From Coprinellus micaceus (lineage: Eukaryota > Basidiomycota > Agaricomycetes > Agaricales > Psathyrellaceae), in assembly GCA_951394405.1 (NCBI GenBank), contig OX596334.1, positions 992,001 to 1,056,000 of the forward strand: a DNA stretch of 64,000 nt, read 5' to 3'. Below are positions 25,126 through 37,558 of this stretch, in pieces. The position numbers and the translations under genes are program-made. The notes below the pieces were generated by a model. It searched no databases and was not told where the DNA came from. It worked only from the letters and a program-made list of their open reading frames with translations. The stretch's first letter is position 1. Each line of letters starts with the position of its first letter.

Positions 25126-26132
25126 ACCAATCGTATCTTTACCTCGTGCTTCGTGCGATACTTCTGTCATCCTCTCCGCTCGCACCCCGTCATTGTATTA
25201 TTGTGTATTTATCCGTGGATCTCCTCCCTCGTTTCCCTTCCTCGTCATACTGCTCCATCTAGCACTTTCGTTGGGTATCATCACCTCCCTTCACCTTACG
25301 TGTTACTCCCTGCGATATTCCATACCACCCCGCATCTCACACGGTCTGTCTCCACCCGTACCCCTCCTCTCATTCGATATTCATTATCGACAAGGTCGTT
25401 GCACTTACCGTAACTCTCTATGAATTGGATCGCGTTTCTCCCTTTTCAAGTGGGGATATACAAAGCCACCCGGTCATTCTAATTCTCGCATTTTAAGGCC
25501 TCTGCGCAACACTGGAGATGCTAGGAGCACACTCGGGTGATTCTGGTCAAAGGGTCACCGAGCAGTAGCAAATACAAATGAGAAGATACGATAGAGCAGT
25601 CGGATGGGCGCATATAAACGTATTGTACATAGCCCCGAGAAGGGAACGAGGAAGAGGGCGGGAGCGATGCGTGCCCTCAAGCCAAAGCAAGGAACGCAGC
25701 GACCATGGCTGCCCTAACTCGAAGAGTTGAAACATTTAGGACGATTGAGATATGTAAAAGAACAGTATCAGCGCTTCCACCCTCCTCGACGAACAGTGCA
25801 CAGCCCTTTATTCTCGATGTGGTTGCCCACCCCACCAGCTTTATTTATCTAAACATTGCTCACGACTCGTTGTCGGCACAAAATCAAGCTGGCGGCCAAA
25901 ACGTGCTCCTGGAGCCCATCCTTTTCTATGTCGCCGCGGGAATATCGAAGCTCGAGCTGGGAAGTGACTTTGGGGTGGACCGACGTATCGGGTTAGAGGA
26001 CATTGATACTGTGGAAAGGAAGTGAAAAGCGAATATTAATAGTAGGGCACAGAGATATAGACGCGAATCGATGCTCGAGGAGCGCCTGCCCAACGAGTGG
26101 CCGATCACGCTGCCTTGCTCGTGGTTTTAGTC
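25126..26132. other. Convergent intergenic region between K4 and NLR3
   Basis: About 1 kb between two convergent genes. It should hold both terminators. A 106-codon plus-strand frame at 25705-26025 has no recognisable feature and is not called. Confidence 0.45.
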
Positions 26133-29130
26133 TTATTCCGTGATTCCCCTTTGACGAAGCATTTCTCTGACGCGTGTCCGACACCGAAAGGTTTCATCTG
26201 GCTGTCGTGCTACTTGAAAGGCGCTTTCACCCCTGGCATCTGGAGTGATACCTGAGAAACCGCAAGGGCCCAAAAAGACACACGTACTTTTTATACCCGG
26301 GTCAGCGTTGTATCTCAGGAGGCATTTTACGACTTCGGCCTGCCCATAGAAGCACGCTTCATGGAGAGGAGTATTCCCATCGCTGTCTGCGGGATACAGT
26401 TCAATTAAATGCAGGCCCAAATGAAACTAGGGAAGACGTACTTGCGATGTTTGGGTCAGCGCTGAATTTCAGCAGGTATTCTGTAATCTCAACGCGCCCC
26501 TTACGGGATGCATCGTGAATGGGGGTTCCTCCAATAGAATCTGGAAATTCAAGGTCAATTATGCAATCGAGGGGGTAACCTACACGGCGGAGAGGTAAGG
26601 ATTCACCCTTGATATTGGGGTTGGCATTATGTTCCAGCAGGACGCGTGCGACGTCAACATTCCCTCCACAAACAGCGCCGTGGAGAGCCGACCCATAAGC
26701 ACCACCTATGCCAGTGGGAGTTGCCTTTCAGATCGCAGTTTGATGAAGTGAAAAACATTCAATCCTACCTTGCAGATTGGGGTCCGCACCGCACGCAAGC
26801 ATCCGGGTCACTAGGTGGAGGTCTCCTTCGGAGGCAGCCCAGGTAAGAGGATAGGCGTAATAGCCCCAGTCATTGGCTAGGGAAAACTCAGTTGTATGCA
26901 TGGGCCAAGACTTACACACAGCCAAACATAGACTTACAACTTCTCCACTGAGGAGGAGCTGCTGCGTGGGATGTGTTAGACATATTAGGACGGGAATGTC
27001 ACGGGCCAGGGCGAAGAGATAGACTGACCGGAAACGTTTGGGTCGGCGCCCTTCTCTAGCAGAAAATGGACCATATCGAACACTTCAAAGTAACACGCGG
27101 CATGAAGAGCGACTATCGTGCCTTCCTCAGACCCTACAAACAGTAAAAACCATGATTGAAGCGTTTCATACGCCGCAGTAGATGTAGCGGACGCACCGTA
27201 AAATTGGATGTTGATTGAATCAGAGTTGAAATCCATAAGCTCACGGACTGCATCCCATTCCCCTGCACGCGTCGTGACCTCTAAGAGAGTCGGACCAGTG
27301 TTACCACCTGTGTTTTTTCGAGGGTGTATGTTCCCAGATTGGTGACGTCCAGTTGCAACATTAGGGAATACGTACCTGGGAAGAGAAGGTTAAGGTCGAT
27401 GTTTGGCCTGAGGAGCCTGCCGGAAGTCGTCCAATTCTGGGTGTGTTTGAGAATATGTTGGGGGTTGAGATCTGTCTCCGGGGGTTAGCGACGAGAAATG
27501 TGTCCTGTACAGGCACGAACCTGCTGTGAATGGCTGACTGAAGTATGTTCCAATCACACGATCGCAATCAACGCCGAAGGTCTCTTGCAAATGCTTGATG
27601 AAATGCCCCAGTTCCGAGTTGGAACCGGAACAATTGCCGTCCATTGATCTCATAAAGTCCTTCCAGTGTACAAGGGCGAAGCGACGCGAGTAATCAGAGG
27701 CTGTGGTTAGGGAAGCGCGGGGAGCACTCAAGGAGATGCACGCGTAGGCAAGGTGGCGATGGTATAATGGGCCAACGAACAGGGAGCCAGAACGGGTTTC
27801 GTTCCAGAGGAAGTCGCGTAGCGATGTGTGCCACAGTGTGACAGGCGCGTGGTCATCGTCTGGAACCTGCATAATTGCATGAAGGTTAACAAGGACATTG
27901 ACAACGTCGGCCGTCCCAATTGCCAGTAGATCGGCAATTTGAGCAGTGGAGAGCGGCTCGTATGCGAATGCGATGGTGTTGACGATGTCGAAGCAATGGG
28001 GGAGTCGATTGACTTGTTTTAAAATTCCCGTGTAGAGGCTATCGAAATCAGGGTTCATGGCAAACATCCGGGGGAGACGCTCCATCGGGGCCACTCCGTC
28101 CTTGATATTGGGGTTGAAAAGCGATTTAATGATGGTCGTCATAAAGATGAACGACCCGTCGATATGCTTGACCAACTTAGCCTTGTCGCCCGGGGATGGC
28201 CATGTACATTTCTTGTCCGAAATCAAAACGTCTAGCGCAGTCGATATGTCGGCGTCAGAAGTCTTGTCCCCGAGGTCGAAAAGCTGAACTTGCTTTGACG
28301 AGTGCAGGCGTTCGTGGAGGTGGTGCTCCACCCGGCTGGTAATGAGTAGGCGGAGGGGCGTACGTGGCTTGCGCGTAAAGAAGTCGATCATGTGTGAGAT
28401 GAAGGAAGCTATTTCTTCCCTGTCTTCGCACTCATCGAGGCCATCCAGGACTATAAGAAAGGGGCCACGACGAAGGGTTTCTGCGAGCCGGTCCCACTTG
28501 ACCTTGTTGATAGGATTGTAGACCAGGTGCTCGAACTGGGCGCCTACCGGAGTGATGTTTGTTGTAAGCAAGGTCGGATTCGCGACGACCGCCTCCATGA
28601 TAGCAGGTGCCACTTCCTGGATCGTGCTTGCTACTTGACTGGCAACTGTTGCAGCGAACTTGGCGGTCCTGCTTCTTTCCCCGGACCCGCGAAAGAAGAA
28701 GAAACTCGCTGCCAGACGGTTTTGAGCAGCGTAGTGCTCGGCGATATTCTGCGATATTGCCGACTTTCCGCACCCTGCAAAGGCGTAGACCCACATGATG
28801 TGAGGATTTCCCAAAAGGACGCTGCTATCTGCCCAAGCGCGGATCGTCTTGAAGACCTTCTTCCTGGTTCCGGCGAAACATTTGGAGTTGGGTGGGGAGA
28901 CCGTACGGTCGCGAGTATGCGATGCATCGCGAATTGGATTTAATAGCGTGAACAGATCTGGTGCGATTATTGCAGAACGCGGTCAGGGCATGAATGTGGC
29001 GAGGACGGTGAAGGACAGAAGCACCCTACGCACCATCCTTCGTACTCTGGTTGTTGGCCTGTCCAACATCGTTCAATGACCCATGGAAATGGTGAACGTC
29101 TGTCGAGGCCATACGGTTGAGCTCAGCCAT
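26133..29130 (-). CDS. NLR3: NACHT-ankyrin NLR-like protein, 9 exons, intact
   Basis: Best-resolved NLR: 786 aa. Exons 29130-29034, 28957-27521, 27307-27197, 27133-27029, 26876-26769, 26705-26607, 26540-26442, 26386-26288, 26239-26133. Every junction is GT-AG and the frame closes exactly. The first exon (32 codons) encodes the motif HHFHGSLNDVGQANNQS. The NACHT exon has NPIRDASHTRDRTVSPP, P-loop GCGKS at 94-98, Walker B LIVLDGLDECED, the LLITSRVE sensor-like block and a winged-helix-like region. Exons 3-9 each encode about one ankyrin unit, four of them exactly 99 bases. The fold implies nucleotide-switched oligomerisation with ankyrins as the sensor. It is the template on which NLR1 and NLR2 were modelled. 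Function in incompatibility or defence is inferred from the family. Confidence 0.9.
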
Positions 29131-29739
29131 GATTATCAAAGAAAGGGCGATTTCCCTCACGTACACGTAATGTCTAAGCTAGGGCTGTCGTCGTGGTCGC
29201 GACGGGCGTCCTGTTGGCCAAGGCTGTTTGTGTCTTGATCTTGAGCACTTGCCATAGGCTAGGAGTGATTAGTATGGCGTGAAGCTGAAGATGGTGGTAC
29301 AATGATAAGGAGCGACGGTTAGGTGCACTGCAGATAGCTGTTGTGGGAACCGTGCTGTAAGCTGCTGTAAGGGATAACCCTAACTAAGCGCAACGATGTC
29401 TTAAATCCCGGAACTTCCGCCAAGTTGCCGCCAAACAGTCTGTAGAAAGTACACGTTAGAGAATACAAATGATATAATGTACACTTTGAGCGGAGATACA
29501 GTCAGTAAGCGCGCGGTCTTCAGATACAGCACAGCAAAAAATCCATACACGCCAAAAGCCGAACGAAACCGTCCCCTCTATACACCGCCCCAACCCCCTC
29601 AAGAGGCACGACGCCTCTCCAAAGCGCCCACACCCACCTCCCCCGCACCACCAGTCCCTCTCACACCCCTCAATCGCGCACTTCCCTTCCCAACGCAGAG
29701 TTCCGCGATATCACAGCATGCGAACCCACCTACCCCTTC
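29131..29739. other. NLR3 promoter / Hua1-like terminator region
   Basis: Spacer between two minus-strand genes. The short plus-strand frame 29477-29749 is antisense to the end of the Hua1-like gene and is not supported. No obvious E-box lies near the NLR3 start. Confidence 0.45.
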
Positions 29740-31711
29740 CTACGGATAAACCCTCCCCACACCCCCACACACCCCACACTGCTCCCTATCCACAAGCATA
29801 AAACTAACCGTCCCCTGCCCATCACACCTCCAACACATCCTGCCCCCCAACCTCGGATCGCCCGCCGGGTACACAATCGCCCCAGGGGGCGCCCTCGCCC
29901 CTCCATACCCTCCATACCCTCCATACCCGCCCCCACCCCCACCGCCATGCCCATGCCCATACCGCGACGACGGCCCGGACGAAGGCGAGAACATCGGGTG
30001 CAGGTTCTGCGATGGGGGCGTGAGGAGGGCTGGGCGAGGAGGGCCGGGGGTGACGACGCCCATGTTAAACATCCCACCAGGGGATAGGCGCGAGTTGGCG
30101 GCGGAGAGCCCGGGGAAGGAGGTTGACGTTGAGGTGGGGGGGAGGCGGGGTGGGTCGCGACGAGGGCCGATTGGCGGGGGTGGGGGGAGGGGGCGTTGGA
30201 GGTTGCTGCTGGTTTCTGTAGAGCGAGGTTAGATGCAGTGTTAGCCGGTGATTTAGCCTTGGTGCGAAGCAGCGATTGGACGTACCGATGTCCCCTTGGG
30301 TCATGTCGGGGTTAGAGAAGGAGTAGGCGAGCGGGCCAGTGAATGGACGTCCGTATTTAGGCCAGCATCGCTTGCAAGCCTTGAGCGAGGGGAGCTTGTA
30401 GCCTATATTGCGACCTGCAGTAGCTGCGTTAGTACGGAATTCTGATAGTGGAGGCGTGCAGTAAGTGGGCTGGAGGACGACGACGACCCCGGGAATTCAG
30501 AGGAACAGGATCGAACGAAACAGGATACAGAGTCAATGTGCGAACGCCGAATACGAACAACCGATATAGTATTTCGAAGAGGGGATAGGGGAAATGCGAT
30601 GGAGGGAAATACAAAGTAAGACGGGACGCACATTTCGTACACTCGAACCCTCGAGGGTAGACCAACAACTTTCCATCGTGCAGATAAGGGTGTCCCGGCG
30701 TCGGCGTCGTCGTTGGCTTGCCCAAGACCGGAGGAGGGGCAGGCGGAGGTCCTGTAGGTCCCGGAGATTCTTCGACGGCAGCCTCGCCTGCGATGCGAAG
30801 CGGTCCTCGTCAGCCAGAGCACTCGGAAGGACTGAATATGGGGCGAACGCACCAGGTATCACCGCCCCGGCGGCGTAGAACTCCCTCGCAAAGTCCGAAT
30901 TGGCGTTTGCGGGTACTGACGTCGACCCCGACGGTGTTGGCGATGGTGGATCGTGGTGCCTAGCCGGTAGTGGAGGGGGTTGGGATGGCGGTGCATGGGA
31001 TGGATGCTGCGGAGGGGGAGGCCCCGCGGGAGGAGCGTAGTGCGTATTCCCTGGTCGAGAACCAGGCGATTGACGGTTAATCGCGAGGTCGGCGAGTTGC
31101 GTGAGGAAGGATCCGAGCCTTTGGCCGTTCCCTGGCGAGGTTTGGTTGGGCGGGGGTCGCGTCTGAGTGGGGAAGGGGAAGTGGGAGGTTGAATGTTGTT
31201 GGTTCAGTGGGGCTGCTGGGGGTCGCGATTGGGAGACGGGGTGGGAGGGTGGTGGTTGGAACGGCCGGGCAGGACCATACTCGACGGTCTGCTCCCCGCC
31301 GTAGACGTCTGCGCTTGGCGTGTACGCGGGCGGGAGTTCGTCGTCCAAGCCAAATGTGCCGGCTGCTGCGGATTGGCTTGACGATGGAGGGGAGCGAGGC
31401 TGGGTTTGAGATTGAGGCGCTGATGAAGAGGAGGGTGGAGATGACGAGGATGGCGGTGGGCCTGGAGGAGGAGCGTACTGCGTCCCTGGCGTCGTACTCG
31501 GTGCTGCGCTCGAGGTCGTAGAGTTCAAGGATCCTGGACTTGAACCTGTCGTCGATATCCCGGGTTGAGTACGAGCGATAGAAGGTGCGGATGTGGAGGT
31601 GGTAGGCGAAGTGTGGGACTGCGAGGAAGCATGCGCTGGAGGAACGAGCGGGGCGAGCCAGGAGGAGAGGGGATCGCGGAATGGGTTTCGGGAAGATTTC
31701 GTTGTCGTCAT
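29740..31711 (-). CDS. Hua1-like Pro-rich zinc-finger protein
   Basis: Model of 539 aa: exons 31711-30853, 30787-30632, 30414-30286, 30215-29740, all GT-AG and in frame. The long N-terminus is Pro/Ser/Gln-rich with a PPAY motif (DDELPPAYTPS), a typical WW-domain ligand. Two cysteine modules follow: ECTKC...ACKRCWPKYGRPFTGPLAY and, at the end, MCWRCDGQGTVSF...CGVCGGVGR, separated by Gly/Tyr repeats (GGYGGYGGYGG). This order matches yeast Hua1, a cytoplasmic protein with DnaJ-like zinc fingers linked to actin patches and ubiquitin-ligase adaptors. Unlike its neighbours it looks like a conserved housekeeping gene and may mark the ancestral backbone of the locus. The family assignment is by recognition of motifs only. 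Confidence 0.75.
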
Positions 31712-32523
31712 CGCCGTTTTGCTCGCGAACGCTTATTTCGCTAGGTTGGGAGGGTTGGGGACAGTCGGGGTGATTCTAAGAGACGATGCACATTCGGGAT
31801 AAGAGGGCAAAGCAGGGCGAGGGGTAATTAGAGAGAGCCGTCATCCTGAGACAGGGACCAGGGCGATGCCGATCGCACTGCCGCATCACCCGTCATCCCG
31901 TCCTCGGGCCGGACTCTGTGGCTGTGGACTCGCTCGCGGAAGCCTTCGGTTTTGAAGCGAGGAGCTGGCTGTTGCGGAGAGAGGGATGTGGGCAGAGGGG
32001 ATGTGGATGAGAAGAGGTGGGTCGAGGGAATTATCGCGCCGGTACAAAATGTAGACGACTTCTACCTTCTCTTCGCGAAACGGGTTTTGATGCCTTGCAC
32101 CTCCTGCTCGCTTTCGCGGTTGCATCTACTGGTTCTGCGAGCAGAGACACGCAGATAATCGGTAAGAGCCATAACTGACCAGCCTTGAGGCAATAATTCC
32201 AGGGCATGAACGGATGGAAACGGCCCGTGGACAATGGGGCGTGCCATGGAGGGCTTCAGCACAAGGTCTCTTCGAAACCCCATGCGAATATACACATGTA
32301 GATAGGAAGGGGATGGGCCTATTATTTTCTCGACAATAATGAGAGGTACGTATTGGATTTTGATATCCTAAGGATTGTTTCTAACCATTGGCCAGATATT
32401 GCCGGCATTGGGGTTGGGCAATCCTCGCTAGCCCTAAGGTCGCTCTCATGTGTCCTCTAGAACAATTCTCCTCCATACCGGCGTGTAATACATACATTGC
32501 CGCACTACTCATGGCCTGGCTGT
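31712..32523. other. Intergenic, Hua1-like 5' region
   Basis: Promoter side of the Hua1-like gene and downstream flank of the NLR relic. No further gene, repeat or RNA recognised. Confidence 0.45.
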
Positions 32524-33010
32524 TCACTGTGTAACCCCCCTTGCAAGAAGCACATATACGACGTCTGGCGCCTTAGATAACGGCCGCTCCAAGACTACTT
32601 GCGGCGCAGTTTTACCCGTATTATCTGTGTAGGACCCAATTTGGCGAACGAAGAGGCATGAACACGGAAGACCTACCTCTTATGTTGGTGTCAGCATTGT
32701 ACTTCAACAAGCAGTCTACAACCTCGCAATGGACATTGCGACATGCGTCGTGACGAGGGGTTAGCTCAAGCGAAGAGGGACAGGGATCAACGCACCTCGT
32801 ATGTTCGGATCCCCATTGAACTCCAGCAGGTATTTGGCGAACCCAACGTACCCCCTCCGAGATGCTTCATGGAGGGGAGTATGAGTTCGACGTGTCGAGG
32901 ACACCCCTGTAGTTGCTGGAGCATACCCTTGATGTTGCTATCCGCGCCGTATACCAGAAGATCGTTCATCGAGATCAATCGTTTCTTGGCCTCTTGCGCC
33001 AGTCATAGTC
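32524..33010 (-). pseudogene. Orphan ankyrin tail of a fourth NLR
   Basis: On the minus strand three ankyrin-like units are readable: NDLLVYGADSNIKG (about 32980-32925), LHEASRRGYVGFAKYLLEF...DPNIRG ending at a GTGCGT donor near 32800, and HDACRNVHCEVVDCLLKYNADTNIRG ending at a GTAGGT donor near 32680. A terminal exon DNTGKTAPQVVLERPL...LLARGVTQ follows with TGA at 32526-32524. This mirrors the terminal exons of NLR1-NLR3. No NACHT domain, P-loop or N-terminal motif precedes it up to 35 kb, so the gene is 5'-truncated. Whether it is expressed as a small ankyrin protein is unknown. Confidence 0.7.
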
Positions 33011-34990
33011 GGACCTTCGCAGAGGCGGTCAGTAGTAAACACAAAGATGGGGATAGAATGACAAGGAAATAGTGGTCGTGCAGCTCCTATTCATACGCAT
33101 GTAGGCCCGAGTGAGGGGCAAATTGAACTGACTGATACCTTCTCCCAGGCACGAGAGTGTGAGTGTATAGACACATGACGGAGACACATTTTTGAATGGT
33201 TCCAGCGTGCAGCATAGGTCCGTCACCTCCCTGGGCACATAAATTTAAAATTCGCTCTAGAGTCCGCAGGCCTCTCACCTGAGGTTAGGGTTCTCCCCAA
33301 GGCCAAGTGGCAGTGCTCGCTGCCCTTCTGTTCCCTCTGCCTGCCCTCGTCCCCCTCGTCCTTTTTCCTCACCGGGGCCATATTTAATCCGGATATGCTC
33401 TCTCGCCCATATCTTCTACTTAGGGACCCTCAGGGCGTGCTTCTGCCGTGGTACGTACGCTGAAACGGAGATGAGGAATACGTGCTGAAATTTGCTTCGC
33501 CCTACATGTAGCTCCTATCCCCTCGTCCCTCGGACAGTGAAAACGAAATACAAGTCCACGCCTAATTCGGCAGCCGCCACGAATGCGTCTCTGAAGCTTC
33601 TGCTCTCCCTCACAGAATTTCGAGACCTCGCTACACTCCGGTAGGGATGTCTATACTCCCACCATCGAGTCGTCACTCTCTCCCCCAAGCTCCAAGCCAT
33701 ATATACAGCTCGAACGGCCTGATAATCCTATTCGCCGGGTCAACTTCTGTCCCTTCCTTGGGAGGGCTGTCTTCCACCTAGAAGTGACTCAAGTCGTCAT
33801 CCGCTCCGCACTCACCGTTCTGGAAATAAGTGGTACCGCGTCCCCCCTACCTCCCCCGTCCTCATCCCACCAAGGTCCCCTCACCTGTTTCTACTCTCAT
33901 CAGCACCTCCCACCTTTCTTTGCATCCCCCCCACTCGCTGTTCCTTGCCCTGCCCCTTCCTAAGTGACTCCCTCCTCCGTGAACCCCGGCGTGTGAATCA
34001 CCCATCACTCTATTCCTCCCACCATCGTCACCCATTCCTATCAACGTCGCTGCGCACACTCCCCTACCTGCTCTCATGCCTCCCATCTCGCTTCTGCTCC
34101 CCATTCCACCGTCTTCCTACTAGGCATCGCACCCGAGCTCCAGAGGGTGACTCCGAAGGGAACTGAAGTGGTGCACGCTGTGCTGAAACGCCGCTCAACG
34201 GCCCGCAGTTGGCTCCATGTCTTTCTCTCCTCGATGGTTCGCCTCGGTGCGAGGTTACAGCACCTTCCGTCGACAAACTCTCAGAGCCAACCTCGGCGTT
34301 CGAGTATGTGAGCAGTTCTGCAGGAATCGAAGTCTCGCTGTCCTGTGCCAGCGTAACTATGGGGTGGAGATTAGGGCCCGAAAATCCTAGGAGGCGGAAA
34401 GTGGGAAGCCCATCCACGGGGACGCGTGCCGGGCTACCATGTGGCTTCAATGGAAGCTTCGTCTGTCATACATCTTGGTTCGTTTGAGCAGATACTGTCC
34501 TTAGGCGTATTGGTTGGAATGTTGGACGTATGCCTATGTGCGCGCCAATAATTGAGGCGGCGTAGGGTTTGCTGGGGGGTCTAATCTCACGATTGCGAAA
34601 CCTGCACCCACAGGCCACAGCTGCCATTCCGAGTCCATTGGTTGACCTGCCAGCGGTGTCGAGCCCAATTCGAACGCCTCCAGAGCCGTTTGGGCACCCT
34701 GCTCCCATGGGATCTGAAGCTCGCGGTGTGGCTGGAAAAATGAATATTCGCTGAAGGCAAGAGGGGAGCTTCAGAGGTCTGAACGGCCCATGGGGTCGTA
34801 GTCAGTGTAGAAGGAACCTCGGGACCTGTAATCGCCTCTACAATACTTACTAGCAGGCACGAAATTTGCCTTTCTTTCAAAACTCTGTTTTATTCTTCAT
34901 AGACCATTATACCACTCAAGAGGCTTCATCAGCCAGTATCTGGCCAGAATGGAGTCGAACACGGGGGTGCAGGAGTCGTTTTGTACGAGC
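33011..34990. other. Gene-poor spacer before K5
   Basis: Nearly 2 kb with only short frames. The plus-strand frames at 34209-34487 and 34569-34754 have no paired splice signals or family resemblance. No transposon ends seen. Confidence 0.4.
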
Positions 34991-34993
34991 AGG

Positions 34994-35008
34994 CGCGATC
35001 ACGTGCCT
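34994..35008 (+). promoter_or_regulatory. K5 upstream E-box
   Basis: GCGCGATCACGTGCC with CACGTG at 35000-35005, 148 bases before the K5 ATG. The surrounding block, including TGGAATTGTTCGAGTGCATC further down, is shared with the K7 upstream region. No clear TATA box. Confidence 0.6.
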
Positions 35009-35152
35009 AGTTACCGGGGATATCTTCCGGATGCATTGACCAGGTGGAATTGTTCGAGTGCATCATCGTCGTTCTTTGTTCCATACCACGACCATCCTCT
35101 TGACATACTCTCTCGCCCTGCACGACCACACCCAAAGGACACTTCCAACATC

Positions 35153-37558
35153 ATGGCGTCACTACCATACACCAAAATGGCGAATCCTGAACGGCAGCAC
35201 GGCGATGGCGTTCACCAACACCCAAGCATGACGACGACGAGCGAGGAGTACGCCCATGCGATCTACCGACGCGTAGCTCAAGACCAAGACGTCGAAGAGT
35301 TCCTGCACCAGACCGATGCTTTCGATTCTGAGAGTCGCCGATGGGCGATCTCTCCTGGAAGGACGGTAGACGGGCTGGTCAACTCCGCATCCAGGGTTCT
35401 ACGGAGTATTGTAGGACGATTCGCGAGGTCGACGCGAACTGGGGTTACCAGAACGGTGTCCACTCTCCAACCGGCCTCAGGGTTTGAAGGACAGCAGAAC
35501 GACCAAGCTGGATCCGCACCCTCCCCCATCGTTGTCATCCAAGCCGCTGGACCCTCCTTCGAAGAGCCCTCTCCTCCTACAACAAACCATGGACCATCTA
35601 AACCCTTCTCCAACGTCGCCTCGTACATCATCCCAATGCCAGATTCGGAGGTGGGGAGCGTGAAGGAAGTCGTACGGGAAATGGAGCCATATGCCAGGTG
35701 CGTATCAGCCTCTCCAGAATCGTGCACGGCGGACTAACGATTTCTCAGACGAATCTTCGAGCACCAGCCAAACCGGCTGTTCGTACGTTGCCTCCTCCTC
35801 ACCGAGAACTATGCTCGTCTCCTCCACTTCGACCGCGCCGGCGTAGAAACGACACCTCCCCTCGATATCCACCAATACCCGGATACCTTCATCAGGATTA
35901 TTGCCGGCCTCGCCAGCGTGGACGAACGAATACTCGGACTAGACGATAGCATCCAGTGGACAATCGTGGGTGGCAGGAAGGAGAAGGGTACCCTCACAAC
36001 GACTGGGCCTGGAGGAGATGCCCGAACCTACCCTATTGTCGAACACATTCCGATTCCACGGGATGTCATTGCAGGTCGAGGAACGAACTGCTGGCGCGTC
36101 CAAGACCCGGACACTCTCGAAGAGCTGGTAGTAAAAGACTCTTGGCTACCCGACTACGCGCCAGCGGAGTACGACCTCCTCAAGCTCGTTCGTGACCTCC
36201 CTGGTGTGGTTCAGATGGTTTCTTACGAAACGGGGCGAGGGGAGACCAAGGATTTCCGGTGTGCCAGCACTGCTGGCAAGTGCCATAACCGGGTCGCTAT
36301 GCGAACCACGATGAGGTCGTACGGGAGGTCTGTCGACTTCTTCACATCCCCTTTCCAAGTCCTACGTGCGATTCGCGACGCCATCGCAGGTATGTCTATG
36401 TCCTACCTTGATATAGCGATTCCTAACCCCTTTTTCCAGGTCACCAACGCCTCCTCAGGGACGACCTCAAGATCCTTCATCGGGACATTTCCCACAACAA
36501 CATCCTCATCGGACCGGAGGGTGCCCCAGAAGGTCACCGGGGCATCCTCATCGACCTTGACACGGCTTTCCGGGCGACGGACGAGCGGCTAACCGTGACC
36601 GCCAACTACAACGTCGTGAGCACGACTTTTACATCGGTCATTCGTTCTACCTGCTCATACCCAGGTACAGGGCACGCGAATGTTTCAGTCCCTATCGGTA
36701 CTCTCCAGCTACGAACCTCAGGACCGAATCCCAGCTCACGACTACCTCGACGACTTAGAATCTTTCTTCTTCGTTCTCGTCTACACTTTCCTCATACACA
36801 GGCCGGACGGAGGTCGCGTGCTTAGCACCGAGGAAGGCCCGTCAATAGTAGCCAAATGGGATCACCCCGACCCCGAGGTCGCTTGGAGCCACAAGGAGGG
36901 GATTCTTGGAGGTCGAGACGGCCTGATCGCCACCCGTATCATTGAAACGAGATGGGGAGCTATTTGCTCTTCCTTGTACAGCGATTTCAGTGCCTGGATG
37001 TCGGACACCAGGGAAGAGAAACTCGAGGCCCTGAGACAGAAAACCGGAGCGGATAGCGACGAGGAGAACACGAACGTTGACTACTATCTTCTTTCTGGCT
37101 TTCACTCCCAAAGAGACGAGCATTATGCGCAGGTCTTGGCATTCTTCGACGAAGCGATTGCTGGAATCCAAGATTCTACCCCCGCGGCCCTCTTTTCTCC
37201 CCCGCCTGTCTTCCCTTCACCAAACAGTGTAAGAAAGCTGCCTGTCCCTGTCGTAGACGGCTTAACACTCCCTACCACGTCACCCTCAGCTCCCTTGGTA
37301 CCACCTACTCAAGTCCGGCGATCGAATCGTATCCGCGAGCTCCGCCACGGCAAGGGTGATGAACCACCACCTTCAAGGCTGAATGATCATTCGCATCTCG
37401 GTTCCATGTCCACTGCGCCATGTGCCCCAATCCAGCAACCCCGCCGTTCTGCGCGTATCCTCAAGCGTCGCCTTGAGGATGCCGAGCAGGATGAATGTCG
37501 CCCTTACAAAACGAGGCGGGTTAAGAAGGCCGCGCGTACCACTTCCCGTGGTCGTTGA
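35153..37558 (+). CDS. K5: FunK1 fungal protein kinase (clade II)
   Basis: Intact model of 749 aa: exons 35153-35697, 35749-36389, 36440-36615, 36671-37558. N-terminal region: SEEYAHAIYRRVAQDQDVEEF and QAAGPSFEEPS. Exon 2: FEHQPNRLFVRCLLLTE and ATP-lysine in LVVKDSWLPDY. Catalytic loop HRDISHNN at 409-416, then LIDLDTAF in place of DFG. Exon 4 starts GTRMFQSLSVL. The last third is low-complexity with VRRSNRIREL and PRRSARILKRRLED and ends in basic residues. For intron 3 the second AG (36670) was used because it gives the invariant GTR motif. Exon 1 and the promoter are close relatives of K7. Predicted soluble kinase, substrate unknown. Confidence 0.88.

Noticed and set aside
25705..26025. 106-codon plus-strand frame
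   Set aside because: No family resemblance, no promoter or intron context; sits in a convergent spacer.
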